Shown here piece by piece: positions 44,542 through 55,182 of a DNA stretch of 64,000 nucleotides. Position numbers and translations under genes: made by a program. Below the pieces are notes generated by a model. It had not been told where the DNA came from, did no database searches, and saw only the letters and a program-made list of their open reading frames with translations. Origin of the DNA: Acidobacteriota bacterium (lineage in GTDB: Bacteria; Acidobacteriota; Blastocatellia; Pyrinomonadales; Pyrinomonadaceae); contig QHXI01000049.1 in NCBI GenBank assembly GCA_003222895.1, positions 1 through 64,000 on the forward strand. The letters are read 5' to 3'. Position 1 is the first letter of the stretch. Every line of letters begins with the position of its first letter.

Positions 44542-45399
44542 CTACGCCGAAAGCTTGCGCAAGCATCCCCAGAATGGTCGCGCCACTAATCCTTCCGGAT
44601 AGGTTGCCAGCGCGCGAATTAACCAGCGCGCGCCTTCCTTTTTGTCGCCGGCTTCGCTTGCCGCATACGAACGCCGCAGAAATCGAGTTGAGCGACACCA
44701 GCGACGATCGGCGCCGTGCAGCCGGTTCTCGTAAAATTCCGCGCTGCGTTCAAACTCTTCAATCTGCCGGTGGCCTTCGGCGACGGTCTTGCTAACGGCG
44801 TGCAAACGATAGCGCGCGAACGCTTGCGGAATGTGTTCGCACTTGTGCCCAGCTAACAACAACCGCACGTAAAAATCGTGATCAAAATCATATGGCCATG
44901 CTTCGTCGAAACCGCCCGTAACCAACTGGCGCTTCCAAAAGTGTCCAGGCTGCGCGGCCGTGTACGCCCAGGAAAGACAATGCGCGGCGGATTTCGGAAC
45001 TACAGTTTCAACCGGCTCGTCTGCTTGTCCTTCGCCGAACATGGTCGTATCGCCGCAAACCCATTCGGCGTTCGGATGATCTTGAAAGTATTGCGCGACG
45101 GTCGCAAACGTGCCCGGCAAATAAAGATCGTCGCTGTTGATAAAGCCAAAGATTTTCCCGGTCGATCGTTCGATGCCTTTGTTGATGGCGTGCACCTGAC
45201 CGCGATCTTTTTCGCTCTCCCAATACGCAAGCCGATCTTCGTAGCGACGAATGATATTGACGGTTTCGTCGCTGCTACCGCCGTCGATGACGATGTATTC
45301 GAGGTTAGGATAATTTTGATCGAGGACCGAAAGGATCGTCTCTTCAATGAATTTTCCCTGATTGAACGACGGCGTGACAATGCTGATCTTCGGAAGCAT
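44542..45399 (-). CDS. Glycosyltransferase family 2
   Basis: This is a GT-A glycosyltransferase of 285 residues. The start KISIVTPSFNQGKFIEETILSVLDQNYPNLEYIVIDGGSSDET holds the nucleotide-binding Asp, GFINSDDLYLPGTF gives the DxD-type metal site, and W...GGFDEAWPYDFDHDFYVRLL resembles the catalytic base region. It adds one sugar to a lipid-linked acceptor. Unlike the broken GT2 gene at 37830, this one reads intact. It ends upstream of the SxtJ-like gene, 33 bases away. Confidence 0.88.
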   Translation of the reverse strand: MLPKISIVTPSFNQGKFIEETILSVLDQNYPNLEYIVIDGGSSDETVNIIRRYEDRLAYWESEKDRGQVHAINKGIERSTGKIFGFINSDDLYLPGTFATVAQYFQDHPNAEWVCGDTTMFGEGQADEPVETVVPKSAAHCLSWAYTAAQPGHFWKRQLVTGGFDEAWPYDFDHDFYVRLLLAGHKCEHIPQAFARYRLHAVSKTVAEGHRQIEEFERSAEFYENRLHGADRRWCRSTRFLRRSYAASEAGDKKEGARWLIRALATYPEGLVARPFWGCLRKLSA

Positions 45400-45417
45400 G
45401 GCGAAAAAGCCTGAAGT

Positions 45418-46604
<1,187 letters not shown>

Positions 46605-47651
46605 ATGGCTAAGACCGCGCTAATCTCAGGTATCACGGGACAAGATGGCTCCTTCTTGACAGAGTTTCTGCTCGAGAAGGGCTATCACGTTTACGGCATC
46701 ATTCGTCGTTCGTCCTCTTTCAACACCGATCGCATAGATCATCTTTATCAGGACCCTCATGAAGAGGGAACGCGTCTGCGTTTGCTATACGGGGATCTGA
46801 ACGACTCGAGCTCGCTGAATACGATTCTCAAGCAAGTTCAACCGGATGAAATCTACAATCTTGGCGCCCAGTCGCACGTGCGCGTAAGTTTCGACATTCC
46901 TGAATACACCGGCGAAGTAACCGGCTTGGGGACAGTTCGGTTCCTGGAAGCGATTCGCGAGATTGGCATTCGACCAAAGTTTTATCAGGCTTCGTCGTCA
47001 GAGCTTTACGGCAAAGTCGTTGAGACTCCGCAGACAGAGAGCACGCCGTTTCATCCGCGATCGCCGTATGCGTGTGCGAAAGCCTACGCCTATTACATCA
47101 CCGTGAATTATCGCGAGTCTTACGGCATGTTCGCCTGTAACGGACTGCTTTTTAATCACGAATCGGAACGTCGCGGCGAAACATTTGTGTCGCGGAAAAT
47201 CACGCGTGCGGCGACGCGGATCAAACTCGGTTTGCAGAAAAAACTTTACATGGGCAATCTCGATGCGCGCCGTGATTGGGGCTATGCGCGCGACTATGTC
47301 GAAGCGATGTGGCTGATGATGAATGCGGACGAGGCGGACGACTATGTGGTCGCCACCGGCGAGACGCATTCAGTGCGCGAGTTTATCGAGAAGGCTTTCG
47401 GTTACCTCGATCTGGATTGGCAGCGTTACGTTGAGATCGATCCGCGTTACTTTCGGCCGGCTGAAGTGGATTTACTCTTGGGCGACGCTACGAAAGCAAG
47501 GGAAAAGCTCGGATGGCAACCGCGAGTCAGCTTCGAAGGTCTGGTGAAGCTGATGGTCGATCATGATTTGGCGCTGGCCAAACAGGAAGCCGAAAGACGA
47601 GAACTCAACGACGCAGTGACGGCTCACTCAGCCAGTTGGGGATCTATCTAG
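46605..47651 (+). CDS. gmd: GDP-mannose 4,6-dehydratase
   Basis: The enzyme of 348 residues converts GDP-mannose to GDP-4-keto-6-deoxymannose, the precursor of GDP-L-fucose and other deoxyhexoses. It starts [46 protein letters not shown], and has [82 protein letters not shown] and [22 protein letters not shown]. It is one of the most conserved proteins in the window. It is the only plus-strand gene in this part of the locus. Its end overlaps the end of the convergent DegT gene by 8 bases. Confidence 0.96.
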   Translation: MAKTALISGITGQDGSFLTEFLLEKGYHVYGIIRRSSSFNTDRIDHLYQDPHEEGTRLRLLYGDLNDSSSLNTILKQVQPDEIYNLGAQSHVRVSFDIPEYTGEVTGLGTVRFLEAIREIGIRPKFYQASSSELYGKVVETPQTESTPFHPRSPYACAKAYAYYITVNYRESYGMFACNGLLFNHESERRGETFVSRKITRAATRIKLGLQKKLYMGNLDARRDWGYARDYVEAMWLMMNADEADDYVVATGETHSVREFIEKAFGYLDLDWQRYVEIDPRYFRPAEVDLLLGDATKAREKLGWQPRVSFEGLVKLMVDHDLALAKQEAERRELNDAVTAHSASWGSI

Positions 47652-48786
47652 CCGCGCTCGCAGCTTCCATTCCGAAAAAATTCGCAATCGTTCTTACTAC
47701 GAAATCCTGCTGCTCATCGGTGAGTTCGGGATACACCGGCAAAGCCAGCGTTTCCTTCGCGCCAGCTTCCGCCGCGGGGAATTCTCCTTCGCGATAACCC
47801 AAATAAGCGAAACACTCCTGCAGATGCAGCGGTACCGGATAGTAAACATCTGTGCCGATGTCGTTTTCGCGCAGATGATTTCGCAGAGCATCACGTTTGC
47901 CACCCGACACGCGAATCACGAATTGATGAAAGATGTGACGCGCGCCCGGTCGCACGAACGGCACTTGAATCTCTTCCGACAGACCCGCATCGAGAAACAT
48001 TAACTCGTATTGTTGGGCCTTGCGTTGCCGCGCAGCGATCCATTCGTCGAGATGTGGCAGCTTTACGCGCAACACTGCAGCCTGCAGCGCGTCGAGCCGA
48101 CTATTCAGGCCGACAACCTTGTGATGATATTTCGTCTCTTCACCGTGCACGCGCAGCAGGTGCAGCCGTCGTGCATGATCGAGATCGTTTGTCACCATCA
48201 TGCCGCCGTCACCGGCGCCGCCAAGATTCTTCGAAGGATAAAAACTGAAGCAACCGATCGTTCCCAGCGAGCCCGCGCGACGCCCGCGATCCTCAGCGCC
48301 GATAGCTTGCGCAGCATCTTCGACGATCGGAATTCCGCCTCGCTCGCTTAGCGCAATCAGCGGATTCATGTCGGCGCATTGGCCATAAAGATGCACCGGC
48401 ATTATTGCTTTCGTTCGATCCGTGATTGCAGCTTCGACTTGCGCCGGATCGATGTTGTAGGTGCGCTCGTCGATATCGACGAACACCGGACGCGCGCCGA
48501 GCCGTGTGATCGCGCTGGCCGATGCAAAGAACGTGAACGGCGTGGTGATGACTTCGTCGCCGTCCGAAACTCCACAAGACATCAACCCCAGCAAAAGGGC
48601 GTCGGAACCCGACGCGCATCCGATCGCGAATTTTGTTTGGCAGTAGCGCGCGAGTTCTTCTTCCAACGCCTTCACTTCGCTGCTGAGAACGAATTGCTGC
48701 GATTCGAAAACGCAATCGACCGCTGCGCGGACCTCTTCGCGAATCGTTGGGTACTGAGCCTGGAGATCGAGTAAGGGAACTTTCAT
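47644..48786 (-). CDS. DegT/DnrJ/EryC1/StrS-family sugar aminotransferase (WbpE-like)
   Basis: This is a PLP-dependent sugar aminotransferase of 380 residues. It starts [18 protein letters not shown]; the PLP lysine is in [19 protein letters not shown], and [17 protein letters not shown] provides the cofactor contact. It is encoded directly after Gfo/Idh and hexapeptide acetyltransferase genes. The same three activities (WbpE, WbpB, WbpD) build UDP-2,3-diacetamido-2,3-dideoxy-glucuronate in Pseudomonas, where this enzyme aminates the 3-keto sugar. It is distinct from the DegT protein at 23305-24408. Assignment to the WbpE step is by context. Confidence 0.88.
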   Translation of the reverse strand: MKVPLLDLQAQYPTIREEVRAAVDCVFESQQFVLSSEVKALEEELARYCQTKFAIGCASGSDALLLGLMSCGVSDGDEVITTPFTFFASASAITRLGARPVFVDIDERTYNIDPAQVEAAITDRTKAIMPVHLYGQCADMNPLIALSERGGIPIVEDAAQAIGAEDRGRRAGSLGTIGCFSFYPSKNLGGAGDGGMMVTNDLDHARRLHLLRVHGEETKYHHKVVGLNSRLDALQAAVLRVKLPHLDEWIAARQRKAQQYELMFLDAGLSEEIQVPFVRPGARHIFHQFVIRVSGGKRDALRNHLRENDIGTDVYYPVPLHLQECFAYLGYREGEFPAAEAGAKETLALPVYPELTDEQQDFVVRTIANFFGMEAASAAR

Positions 48787-48833
48787 TTATTGCGACGCAA
48801 GTTGTTACCTTGCGGTCTTGCCGTGCACGCAAA

Positions 48834-49865
48834 TTAAGAATTTGCGCTACAGGGCGTGAACTGACCTCCGCACTTGATCGATTTCTGCGCCGCTTCCAAC
48901 AACCGCACGACTCGCAGGCCGGCGGGGCCATCGGTCAACGGCGCGCGGCTAGTGCGAATCGAATCGAGGAATTCCGCCACGACGTAACGCAGGGCTTCGG
49001 TCGTATCAAGCTTCGGCGCCCACACGTCTCCCGTGCGATAGCTGACCAGGGTCTGGTAGGCGGCTTCGCGATCGGCGACGCGATTGGCGGTTACGCCTTT
49101 GTCGTAAACGCGAACTTTTTCCGTCGGTTCGATGTCGTCATAAAGAATCATTTTGCTGCTGCCGGCGATTAGCGTATGCCGAATCTTTACGGGCGCGAGC
49201 CAGTTGAAATGAAAGTGCGCGATAAAGTCACCGGGAAATTTCATGATCAGGTACGCGATGTTTTCGATGCCTTCTTCGATATGACAACTGCCAATAGCGC
49301 TGAGGCCTTCCGGCTGCCGCTCGATCAAATAATCCATAATCGAAAGATCGTGCGGCGCCAAATCCCAAAGCACGTTGATGTCTCGCTGAAACAAACCGAG
49401 ATTGATGCGCACCGAATCAAAGTAGAGCAAATCTCCCAGCTCGGCACTGCTCACGATTTCTTTCATCTTGCGCACCGCGCCGGTGTAAACGAATGTGTGA
49501 TCGACCATTAGCGTGCGGGCGTGCTGCTGGGCCAATTCGACCAACTGTTCCGATTGTTGGACCGTAGCCGCCAGCGGTTTTTCCAACAGCACGTGCTTTC
49601 CGGCGCGAAGAAATTCGCTCGCAATCAAGAAGTGCGTGGCTACGGGCGTCACGACTGCGACCGCGTCGAGTTCACTATCGCCGATGAGTTTTTGATAGTC
49701 CGTCGTCGTTTGCGCGAACGGATACCGACGCAACATTTCCGTAAGCCGCCGTTCGTCAACGTCGCAGATCCAGCGAAGCTGCGCCGAGTCGTTATCGACA
49801 AAATTCCGGATGAGATTCGGTCCCCAATAACCGCACCCGATCACACCGACGTTGATTGGCTTCAT
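48834..49865 (-). CDS. Gfo/Idh/MocA-family NAD-dependent sugar oxidoreductase (WbpB-like)
   Basis: This oxidoreductase has 343 residues. The N-terminal Rossmann fold begins INVGVIGCGYWGPNLIRNF, followed by VVTPVATHFLIASEFLRAGKHVLLEKPLA with the EKP motif of the family. The middle segment VLWDLAPHDLSIMDYLI gives the catalytic His/Asp pair. In the WbpB role it oxidises the 3-hydroxyl of UDP-GlcNAcA before transamination. Its gene neighbours, a DegT and a WbpD-like acetyltransferase, support this. Other members reduce inositols or other sugars, so the role is inferred from context. Confidence 0.85.
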   Translation of the reverse strand: MKPINVGVIGCGYWGPNLIRNFVDNDSAQLRWICDVDERRLTEMLRRYPFAQTTTDYQKLIGDSELDAVAVVTPVATHFLIASEFLRAGKHVLLEKPLAATVQQSEQLVELAQQHARTLMVDHTFVYTGAVRKMKEIVSSAELGDLLYFDSVRINLGLFQRDINVLWDLAPHDLSIMDYLIERQPEGLSAIGSCHIEEGIENIAYLIMKFPGDFIAHFHFNWLAPVKIRHTLIAGSSKMILYDDIEPTEKVRVYDKGVTANRVADREAAYQTLVSYRTGDVWAPKLDTTEALRYVVAEFLDSIRTSRAPLTDGPAGLRVVRLLEAAQKSIKCGGQFTPCSANS

Positions 49866-49926
49866 TGCGTTGAGAGAATAACGAGCATTCGATTAAAAGT
49901 GAATTGAGGAAGATTCGCACGGCGAA

Positions 49927-50430
49927 CTAACCGGCGATAACAGAGGCGGGATTGCCGGCGACGGTTGTGCCGGCGGCAACGTCCTTCGTGACTACAGAGC
50001 CGGCGCCAACCGTTGCTCTTTCTCCGATTGTCAGACCGCAGAGAATTGTCGCGCCGCTGCCGATGCTCGCGCCGCGCTTGACAATTGTGGGCACCGGTTT
50101 CCAATCGGCTTCAGTTTGTAGTTCACCAGCTGCGTTAGTTGCCCGTGGAAATTTGTCGTTGATGAAAATCACACCGTGGCCGATGAAGACTTCGTCTTCA
50201 ATCATCACCGCTTCGCAGATGAAACTGTGACTTGAGATTTTGCAGTTGCGCCCCACGCGTGCATTGTTTTGAATCTCGACGAATGTGCCGATCTTAGTTC
50301 CGTCGCCTATTTCACAGCCATAGAGATTTACGAAGTTATAAATGACAACATCGCGCCCGAGTTTTACGTCAGGCGCGATGACACAGAATTTACCAGGCAT
50401 GACTTGGGAGCGGGCGGCGTTCTTGATCAC
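49927..50430 (-). CDS. Hexapeptide-repeat N-acetyltransferase (WbpD-like)
   Basis: The protein of 167 residues is a short left-handed beta-helix acyltransferase: GRDVVIYNFVNLYGCEIGDGTKIGTFVEIQ, VGRNCKISSHSFICE, IEDEVFIGHGVIFINDKFPRA, IGSGATILCGLTIGERATVGAGSVVTKDV and AGNPASVI. It closely matches WbpD and related 3-amino-sugar N-acetyltransferases. It would acetylate the amino group added by the DegT protein, using acetyl-CoA. Its start overlaps the end of the tyrosine-kinase gene by 4 bases, so the two are translationally coupled. Confidence 0.87.
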   Translation of the reverse strand: MIKNAARSQVMPGKFCVIAPDVKLGRDVVIYNFVNLYGCEIGDGTKIGTFVEIQNNARVGRNCKISSHSFICEAVMIEDEVFIGHGVIFINDKFPRATNAAGELQTEADWKPVPTIVKRGASIGSGATILCGLTIGERATVGAGSVVTKDVAAGTTVAGNPASVIAG

Positions 50431-52823
50431 ACCGACGCTGCGCGAGCATCTCCGTCCTTGGCTGTTTCCTCGTCCGAATTGTAATAGCCCGCGTCGTAAT
50501 AGCCGCCGTAATAACCGGCGTAGTAGTAATCGCTCTTAGTTTCGATCTTCACGTTGTTGAGCACGACGCCGAAGATATGCGCGCCCACGTCCATGAGTTT
50601 TTGTTTCGCGCGCCGCACGACTGCGCGCGAGCTGCGGCCGCCATGCACCACCAGAATCACGCCGTCGACAAACGTAGAAAGAATCGACGCATCGGTGAAA
50701 GAAATCGCCGGCGGTGAATCGACGATGATGTGCGTGAAGCGTTCGCTCAACAAGATAAGCAGCTTGCGCATCTCGTCTGAGCCCAGAAGTTCCGCCGGAT
50801 TCGGTGGAATTGGCCCAGAGGTCAATAGCTTTAGGTTTGGCTGCTTGTCATAAACGTGAAGCAACGCGTCGAGATCTTTTCCATCTCCCGACAGGCAGTT
50901 CGTCAATCCGCGACTATTCGGAAGATTGAACTGCGAATGCAGGCGCGGCCGGCGCAAGTCGCAATCGATAATCAAGACTTCCGCGCCGGTTTGCGCCAGC
51001 ATAAAAGCTGTATTGATCGCGGTAGTAGTCTTGCCTTCAGATGGCTGACTTGACGTCACGAGGATCGTTCGCGGCTGCATACCAGCGGATGACAATAACA
51101 ATGACGTGCGAAGATGCCGATAGGATTCGGCAATCGGCGAACGCACATCGTTGACCATTGTGAGGGCCGTGGTGGCCGCTGGCGCAGCCGCATCACCGGC
51201 AATCAACTTAGTCTTTTCATTTCGAGCCGTCGGAATGAGCGCGAGCGCCGGCAGATGTAGATAACGATCGACATCGTCGACAGACTTGAGTGTATCGTCG
51301 AGGAAGTCGAGCAGGAATGCCAATCCGATGCCTACCAGTAATGACATCACGAGAGCCAGGATGATGGTGCGCAGGCGAGCTGGCCCGACCGGTTCGTGTG
51401 GCAGCCGGCTGTAATTTGCGATGCTCACTTCGCTCGCAGTGCCACTTCCCGACGTGGCGGTTAGTTCTCGCAGGCGCTGCGTTAATGTATTGAGGTATTG
51501 CTGATCGGTCGTAAGCGCCTGAGTAATGATCGCCATATCGATCTGATCTTTAGTTTGCTGGATAGTGGTGCCGTGTTGTCGTGAATAAGCGCCGACCAAA
51601 CTCTTCTCGTGCGCGATTGCTGAATCACGTCTTGATTTTAGTCCGGCAAGTACCTCTTTAGGAGCCGCGATCAACTGCTTTTTGAGAGGTTCGAGTTGGG
51701 CCTCGATTTTTTTCACCTCGGGCCATTCTGGCGTATAAATTTCGAGGAGCGAGTTTCGTTTGTCCTCCAAATCACCGATCTTATCCCGCAGCTTCTGAAT
51801 ACGCTGATCGCTTTGTATCTCAGGTGCGTTGAACGGATCGTTCGCATCCCTGGCCGCATCGTAAATTGCTTCCTGACTTCTGCGATTGTCTTCAGCGGCT
51901 AACAATTGGGCGCTATAAGTTTGCAACCGCATTGCTTCAAGGTTGGTGCCCGGCGTGTTATCGATGGGAAGATTGTGCGCTTTGGCGAAGGAAAAGCGGT
52001 CCTGCTCTTCCTTCTTGATTTTGTCCTGCACCTTGGCGATCTGATTCGTCAGATCGATCTCTGCTTTACTCGTTCCTGCGGTAATCCGGTCAAGGTTGTT
52101 CTGGACGAAAACGTCCGCCAGTGTGTTGGCGATCTTCTGCGCGAGCTCCGGATCGGTATGCTGAAAGTGTATCGTTACCAGGCTGGTCTTCTCGACGGCC
52201 TCGACAGTTTCTCCTGCAGCGATTGCGTCTTCGTAAGGCTCAAGCTGCGTTAACTCTTCTGCTGTAAACTGGCGCGAGCGCAGATCTTCTTCACTAATTG
52301 GTTCAACGGTTGCGTTGGTTGACGGCGAGCTGGCCGGCGCGTTTTCGCGCGAGAAGATTCGTTTCAACGACGCAACAATGCTTGTTTGTGCCTGGCCACT
52401 AAGGAATCTTGAGTTGTGTTGTAAGTCGAGCGAAACAATAACTTGACGCGCAAGCAACGGGTTCTGCAAGAGACGCAGTTGTGTTCCCCAGAAGTTCGGG
52501 TCCGGCTGACCGGAAATGATGAGATTGCCCGTCGACAGCACGCTCTGTGGTCGTCCCTCAATTCGGATCATAGTTGAGGCTTGGTATATCGAGGGCTCGC
52601 GATAGGCCTGAATGGTCGCGAGCGATGTCACGACCAGCAGCAGACTCATAATGAGCCATTTTCGCTTGAGGATGATGAAGAAGTACTCTTTGACATTCGT
52701 TTCTGACTGCGTTGTTCCGTATCGCGCATATTTACCGTAAGGCTTGCTTTGCGTCAGGTCAGCAAGAGTCGAATCGAAGTCGCGCCCGGTGCGTGCCGGA
52801 ACCAAATGTTCATCGTGAGTCAT
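50427..52823 (-). CDS. Polysaccharide co-polymerase / BY-type tyrosine autokinase (Wzc-like)
   Basis: This inner-membrane protein of 798 residues has a Wzz domain with two transmembrane helices (about 55-75 and about 480-500), a large periplasmic coiled-coil segment (about 225-450) and a C-terminal cytoplasmic kinase. Kinase motifs are SSQPSEGKTT (Walker A), VLIIDCDLRRPRLH (Walker A') and HIIVDSPPA (Walker B). The tail YYYAGYYGGYYDAGYY is a Tyr cluster that is autophosphorylated in relatives. Such proteins set chain length and drive export of Wzy-polymerised glycans. No outer-membrane partner (Wza) is visible in this window. Confidence 0.93.
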   Translation of the reverse strand: MTHDEHLVPARTGRDFDSTLADLTQSKPYGKYARYGTTQSETNVKEYFFIILKRKWLIMSLLLVVTSLATIQAYREPSIYQASTMIRIEGRPQSVLSTGNLIISGQPDPNFWGTQLRLLQNPLLARQVIVSLDLQHNSRFLSGQAQTSIVASLKRIFSRENAPASSPSTNATVEPISEEDLRSRQFTAEELTQLEPYEDAIAAGETVEAVEKTSLVTIHFQHTDPELAQKIANTLADVFVQNNLDRITAGTSKAEIDLTNQIAKVQDKIKKEEQDRFSFAKAHNLPIDNTPGTNLEAMRLQTYSAQLLAAEDNRRSQEAIYDAARDANDPFNAPEIQSDQRIQKLRDKIGDLEDKRNSLLEIYTPEWPEVKKIEAQLEPLKKQLIAAPKEVLAGLKSRRDSAIAHEKSLVGAYSRQHGTTIQQTKDQIDMAIITQALTTDQQYLNTLTQRLRELTATSGSGTASEVSIANYSRLPHEPVGPARLRTIILALVMSLLVGIGLAFLLDFLDDTLKSVDDVDRYLHLPALALIPTARNEKTKLIAGDAAAPAATTALTMVNDVRSPIAESYRHLRTSLLLSSAGMQPRTILVTSSQPSEGKTTTAINTAFMLAQTGAEVLIIDCDLRRPRLHSQFNLPNSRGLTNCLSGDGKDLDALLHVYDKQPNLKLLTSGPIPPNPAELLGSDEMRKLLILLSERFTHIIVDSPPAISFTDASILSTFVDGVILVVHGGRSSRAVVRRAKQKLMDVGAHIFGVVLNNVKIETKSDYYYAGYYGGYYDAGYYNSDEETAKDGDARAASV

Positions 52824-52894
52824 GGTATTTCAGCCCTAACGTGGTCCAAAAATCGGAGTGAGCATGATAACAGAGGTTGAGGCTGGGGCAAATC

Positions 52895-53764
52895 CTATCT
52901 TGCGATGACTGCTTCTTTCGGCAGGGCGTTCACAAAGGCCCTCAAGGCGTGCTTCCAATCAGGCAATGGATCGAGTCCAACGGCCGCAGACAGGATGCAC
53001 TTCAGTCTTGAATTCCGGGGGCGCTCGGCTGCGCGCTGAAGCGAGTCAAGACTGACGGCTGTCACCGACGAAGGATCGAGGCGCGCTTCTGATAATGCGG
53101 CCTGTGCAAACTCGGCAAAGCTCGCACCGGGGCCATCATTAACCACGTGATAAATGCCGGGAAGATCGAGTTGAGCTAGTTGGTACAATCTCTTTACCAG
53201 ATCGTTGGCATATGTTGGTGTCCCAAACATGTCGTTGATTACCTTTAGCCGCTCGCCACGGTGCGCCCGCGGGATCATGGTGCTGAGAAAATTATTACCG
53301 CCCGTCCCAAAGATGTAACCAGTACGCACGACGATTGTTCTGGCCCAGGCATTCTGAGCGCGGCGTTCCCCTTTGAGTTTCGTAAGCGCGTAGACACTCT
53401 GTGGGTTTGGCTGATCGCGTTGCGTGTAGAAGCCGTCTTTAGTTCCGTCGAAAACGAAATCAGTAGAAATCGTAACTAATAACGCGTTGCCGCTGCGGCA
53501 AGCATTTGCGAGTTCTTCGGGTCCGATGGTGTTAGCCGCCTTTGCACGTTCAGGATCCGCTTCACAGCTATCGACATCGGTCCATGCCGCACAGTTGAAT
53601 ACGACATCGGGCTTCTCTTTCTGAAATGCGTCGGCGACCTGCGAAGCGTTAGAGATATCGAGCGTTTTGTGATCGAAGGCGGCAACGTCATCACCGCGAT
53701 CCGAACAATACGCAACTTGCGCGCGCCCGACCATTCCGCTGGCGCCGGTGACGATTACTTTCAA
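52895..53764 (-). CDS. rmlD: dTDP-4-dehydrorhamnose reductase
   Basis: This is an SDR of 289 residues that reduces dTDP-4-keto-L-rhamnose to dTDP-L-rhamnose, the last step of the pathway. It starts KVIVTGASGMVGRAQVAYC; VVFNCAAWTDVDSCEADPERAKAANTIGPEELANAC and VTISTDFVFDGTKDGFYTQRDQPNPQSVYALTKLKGE (Tyr-xxx-Lys) are RmlD hallmarks. Its start overlaps the end of rmlB by 4 bases, and both share a transcript with the kinase. Together with the RmlA-like and RmlC-like genes at 24.5-25.7 kb all four steps are present, though in separate operons. Confidence 0.92.
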   Translation of the reverse strand: MKVIVTGASGMVGRAQVAYCSDRGDDVAAFDHKTLDISNASQVADAFQKEKPDVVFNCAAWTDVDSCEADPERAKAANTIGPEELANACRSGNALLVTISTDFVFDGTKDGFYTQRDQPNPQSVYALTKLKGERRAQNAWARTIVVRTGYIFGTGGNNFLSTMIPRAHRGERLKVINDMFGTPTYANDLVKRLYQLAQLDLPGIYHVVNDGPGASFAEFAQAALSEARLDPSSVTAVSLDSLQRAAERPRNSRLKCILSAAVGLDPLPDWKHALRAFVNALPKEAVIAR

Positions 53765-54801
53765 TTTGCACCAACCTCAATTCCGTATTGCTGGGCGTAG
53801 AACTGGCGATAGTCGCCGCTGCGCGCACGATCAACCCACCGGGGATTACCCAGGTACCAATCGATCGTCTTTCGCAATCCGCTCTCCCAGGTCTCCTGCG
53901 GTTTCCAACCGAGTTCAGTTTCGATCAAAGTCGGGTTGATCGCGTATCGGCGATCATGACCGGGCCGATCTTTTACGAACTTCAATAGCGAGTGCGGCTT
54001 ACCAAGTTGATCGAGAACCGATGTGGCCACCTCAATGTTTCGACGTTCGTTCCGAGCGCCAATGTTGTAAGTTGTGTCGGATCGGCCGGCTTCCACGACT
54101 TTCAAAATTGCGCGACAGTGATCGTCAACATGAATCCAATCACGTACGTTCAGGCCGTCACCGTAGATCGGTATTGGTTCATCGTTGAGCGCGTTTGCAA
54201 TCATCAGCGGCAAGAACTTTTCCGGAAACTGACGGGGGCCATAATTGTTTCCGCAGCGTGTGATCACCGTATCCAGTCCAAAAGTGTGATGAGCCGCGCG
54301 CACCAAATGCTCGGCGGCTGCTTTGGATGCGGCATATGGACTGTTTGGTCTGAAATGAGACTCTTCGGTAAAGAACGTGTCTGTGTCTTCGGGGAGGCTC
54401 CCCATTACTTCGTCAGTTGAAATCTGCACGAAGCGCCTGACTTTACGCTCACGGGCACAGTCGAGCAGCACTTGAGCACCCAAGACGTTCGTCTCAATGA
54501 ACTCATTGGCGGAAAGAATGCTTCTATCCACGTGCGACTCGGCGGCGAAGTTAACCACCACATCTGTAGCGTCCGTGAGGGCGTCCAGAACACTTGATCG
54601 ATCTGTAATGTCGCCTCGAATGAATTTATGGCGCTCTTGATTTAGACCTTGAAGATTATCGAGATTTCCAGCGTAGGTCAGGGCGTCGAAATTAACGACG
54701 GTTGCCGCGGGGAGTGTCTCCAGGAGGAGTGCTACGAAACCAGAGCCAATAAATCCGGCTCCTCCCGCCACAAAAAAAGTTGCGCTCTTACTGGCCACCA
54801 T
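53761..54801 (-). CDS. rmlB: dTDP-glucose 4,6-dehydratase
   Basis: The enzyme of 346 residues makes dTDP-4-keto-6-deoxyglucose from dTDP-glucose. I chose the ATG at 54801 (MVASKSATFFVAGGAGFIGSGF); a much longer upstream frame has no family sequence. Motifs are GGAGFIGS, NFAAESHVDRSI, ISTDEVMGSLPEDTDTFFTEESHFRPNSPYAASKAAAEHLV with the YxxxK catalytic pair, and TRCGNNYGPRQFPEKFLPLM. It is the first gene of the minus-strand operon that continues with rmlD and the tyrosine kinase. Confidence 0.94.
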   Translation of the reverse strand: MVASKSATFFVAGGAGFIGSGFVALLLETLPAATVVNFDALTYAGNLDNLQGLNQERHKFIRGDITDRSSVLDALTDATDVVVNFAAESHVDRSILSANEFIETNVLGAQVLLDCARERKVRRFVQISTDEVMGSLPEDTDTFFTEESHFRPNSPYAASKAAAEHLVRAAHHTFGLDTVITRCGNNYGPRQFPEKFLPLMIANALNDEPIPIYGDGLNVRDWIHVDDHCRAILKVVEAGRSDTTYNIGARNERRNIEVATSVLDQLGKPHSLLKFVKDRPGHDRRYAINPTLIETELGWKPQETWESGLRKTIDWYLGNPRWVDRARSGDYRQFYAQQYGIEVGAN

Positions 54802-55182
54802 GGTCAGATTCCTGTCCCCCGTCCCTCGCCGTAAAATACATTGGTTGGTATCCAATCGCGAAATGGAGCGACGAGGGACTCCTCTATAAGTCTCGGCCAA
54901 AATACGAAACGCTATGACGATCTGAGGCTGATGAGTTCGATTCCTGGTTTCAGTTCGGCTTATGGAAGGCATGAGCAAATTAATTATCAAATGCGAGGAA
55001 TTATATTGACAGCCCATTGGAAATGAAGTATTAAAGCGTCCTCGTTTTGACACTTTGTCACGGACTTTCCTTTATCCCCCGTCAGATGATGAAGGTCGAG
55101 ACAATCCGCTGCCAGCGGCGTCGCTGCTTCAAGAAGTGATAATTCAACCAGTTTTGACTTTCAAAACCGAAGGAGAACAGAA
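54802..55182. other. Divergent intergenic region
   Basis: The 381 bases contain the start region of the minus-strand rmlB operon and the candidate promoter at 55006-55034 of the plus-strand beta-helix gene. A short stretch on the plus strand near 54950 resembles a tRNA T-loop (GTTCGATTCC) but no tRNA fold can be built around it. No coding sequence was accepted. Confidence 0.4.
55006..55034 (+). promoter_or_regulatory. Candidate sigma-70 promoter for the beta-helix gene
   Basis: A consensus TTGACA at 55006-55011 and TATTAA at 55029-55034 are 17 bases apart. The leader to the start codon would be about 140 bases. Confidence 0.5.

Noticed and set aside
54890-54975. tRNA-like T-loop (GTTCGATTCC) near 54950
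   Set aside because: The T-stem does not pair and no anticodon or acceptor arm fits around it.
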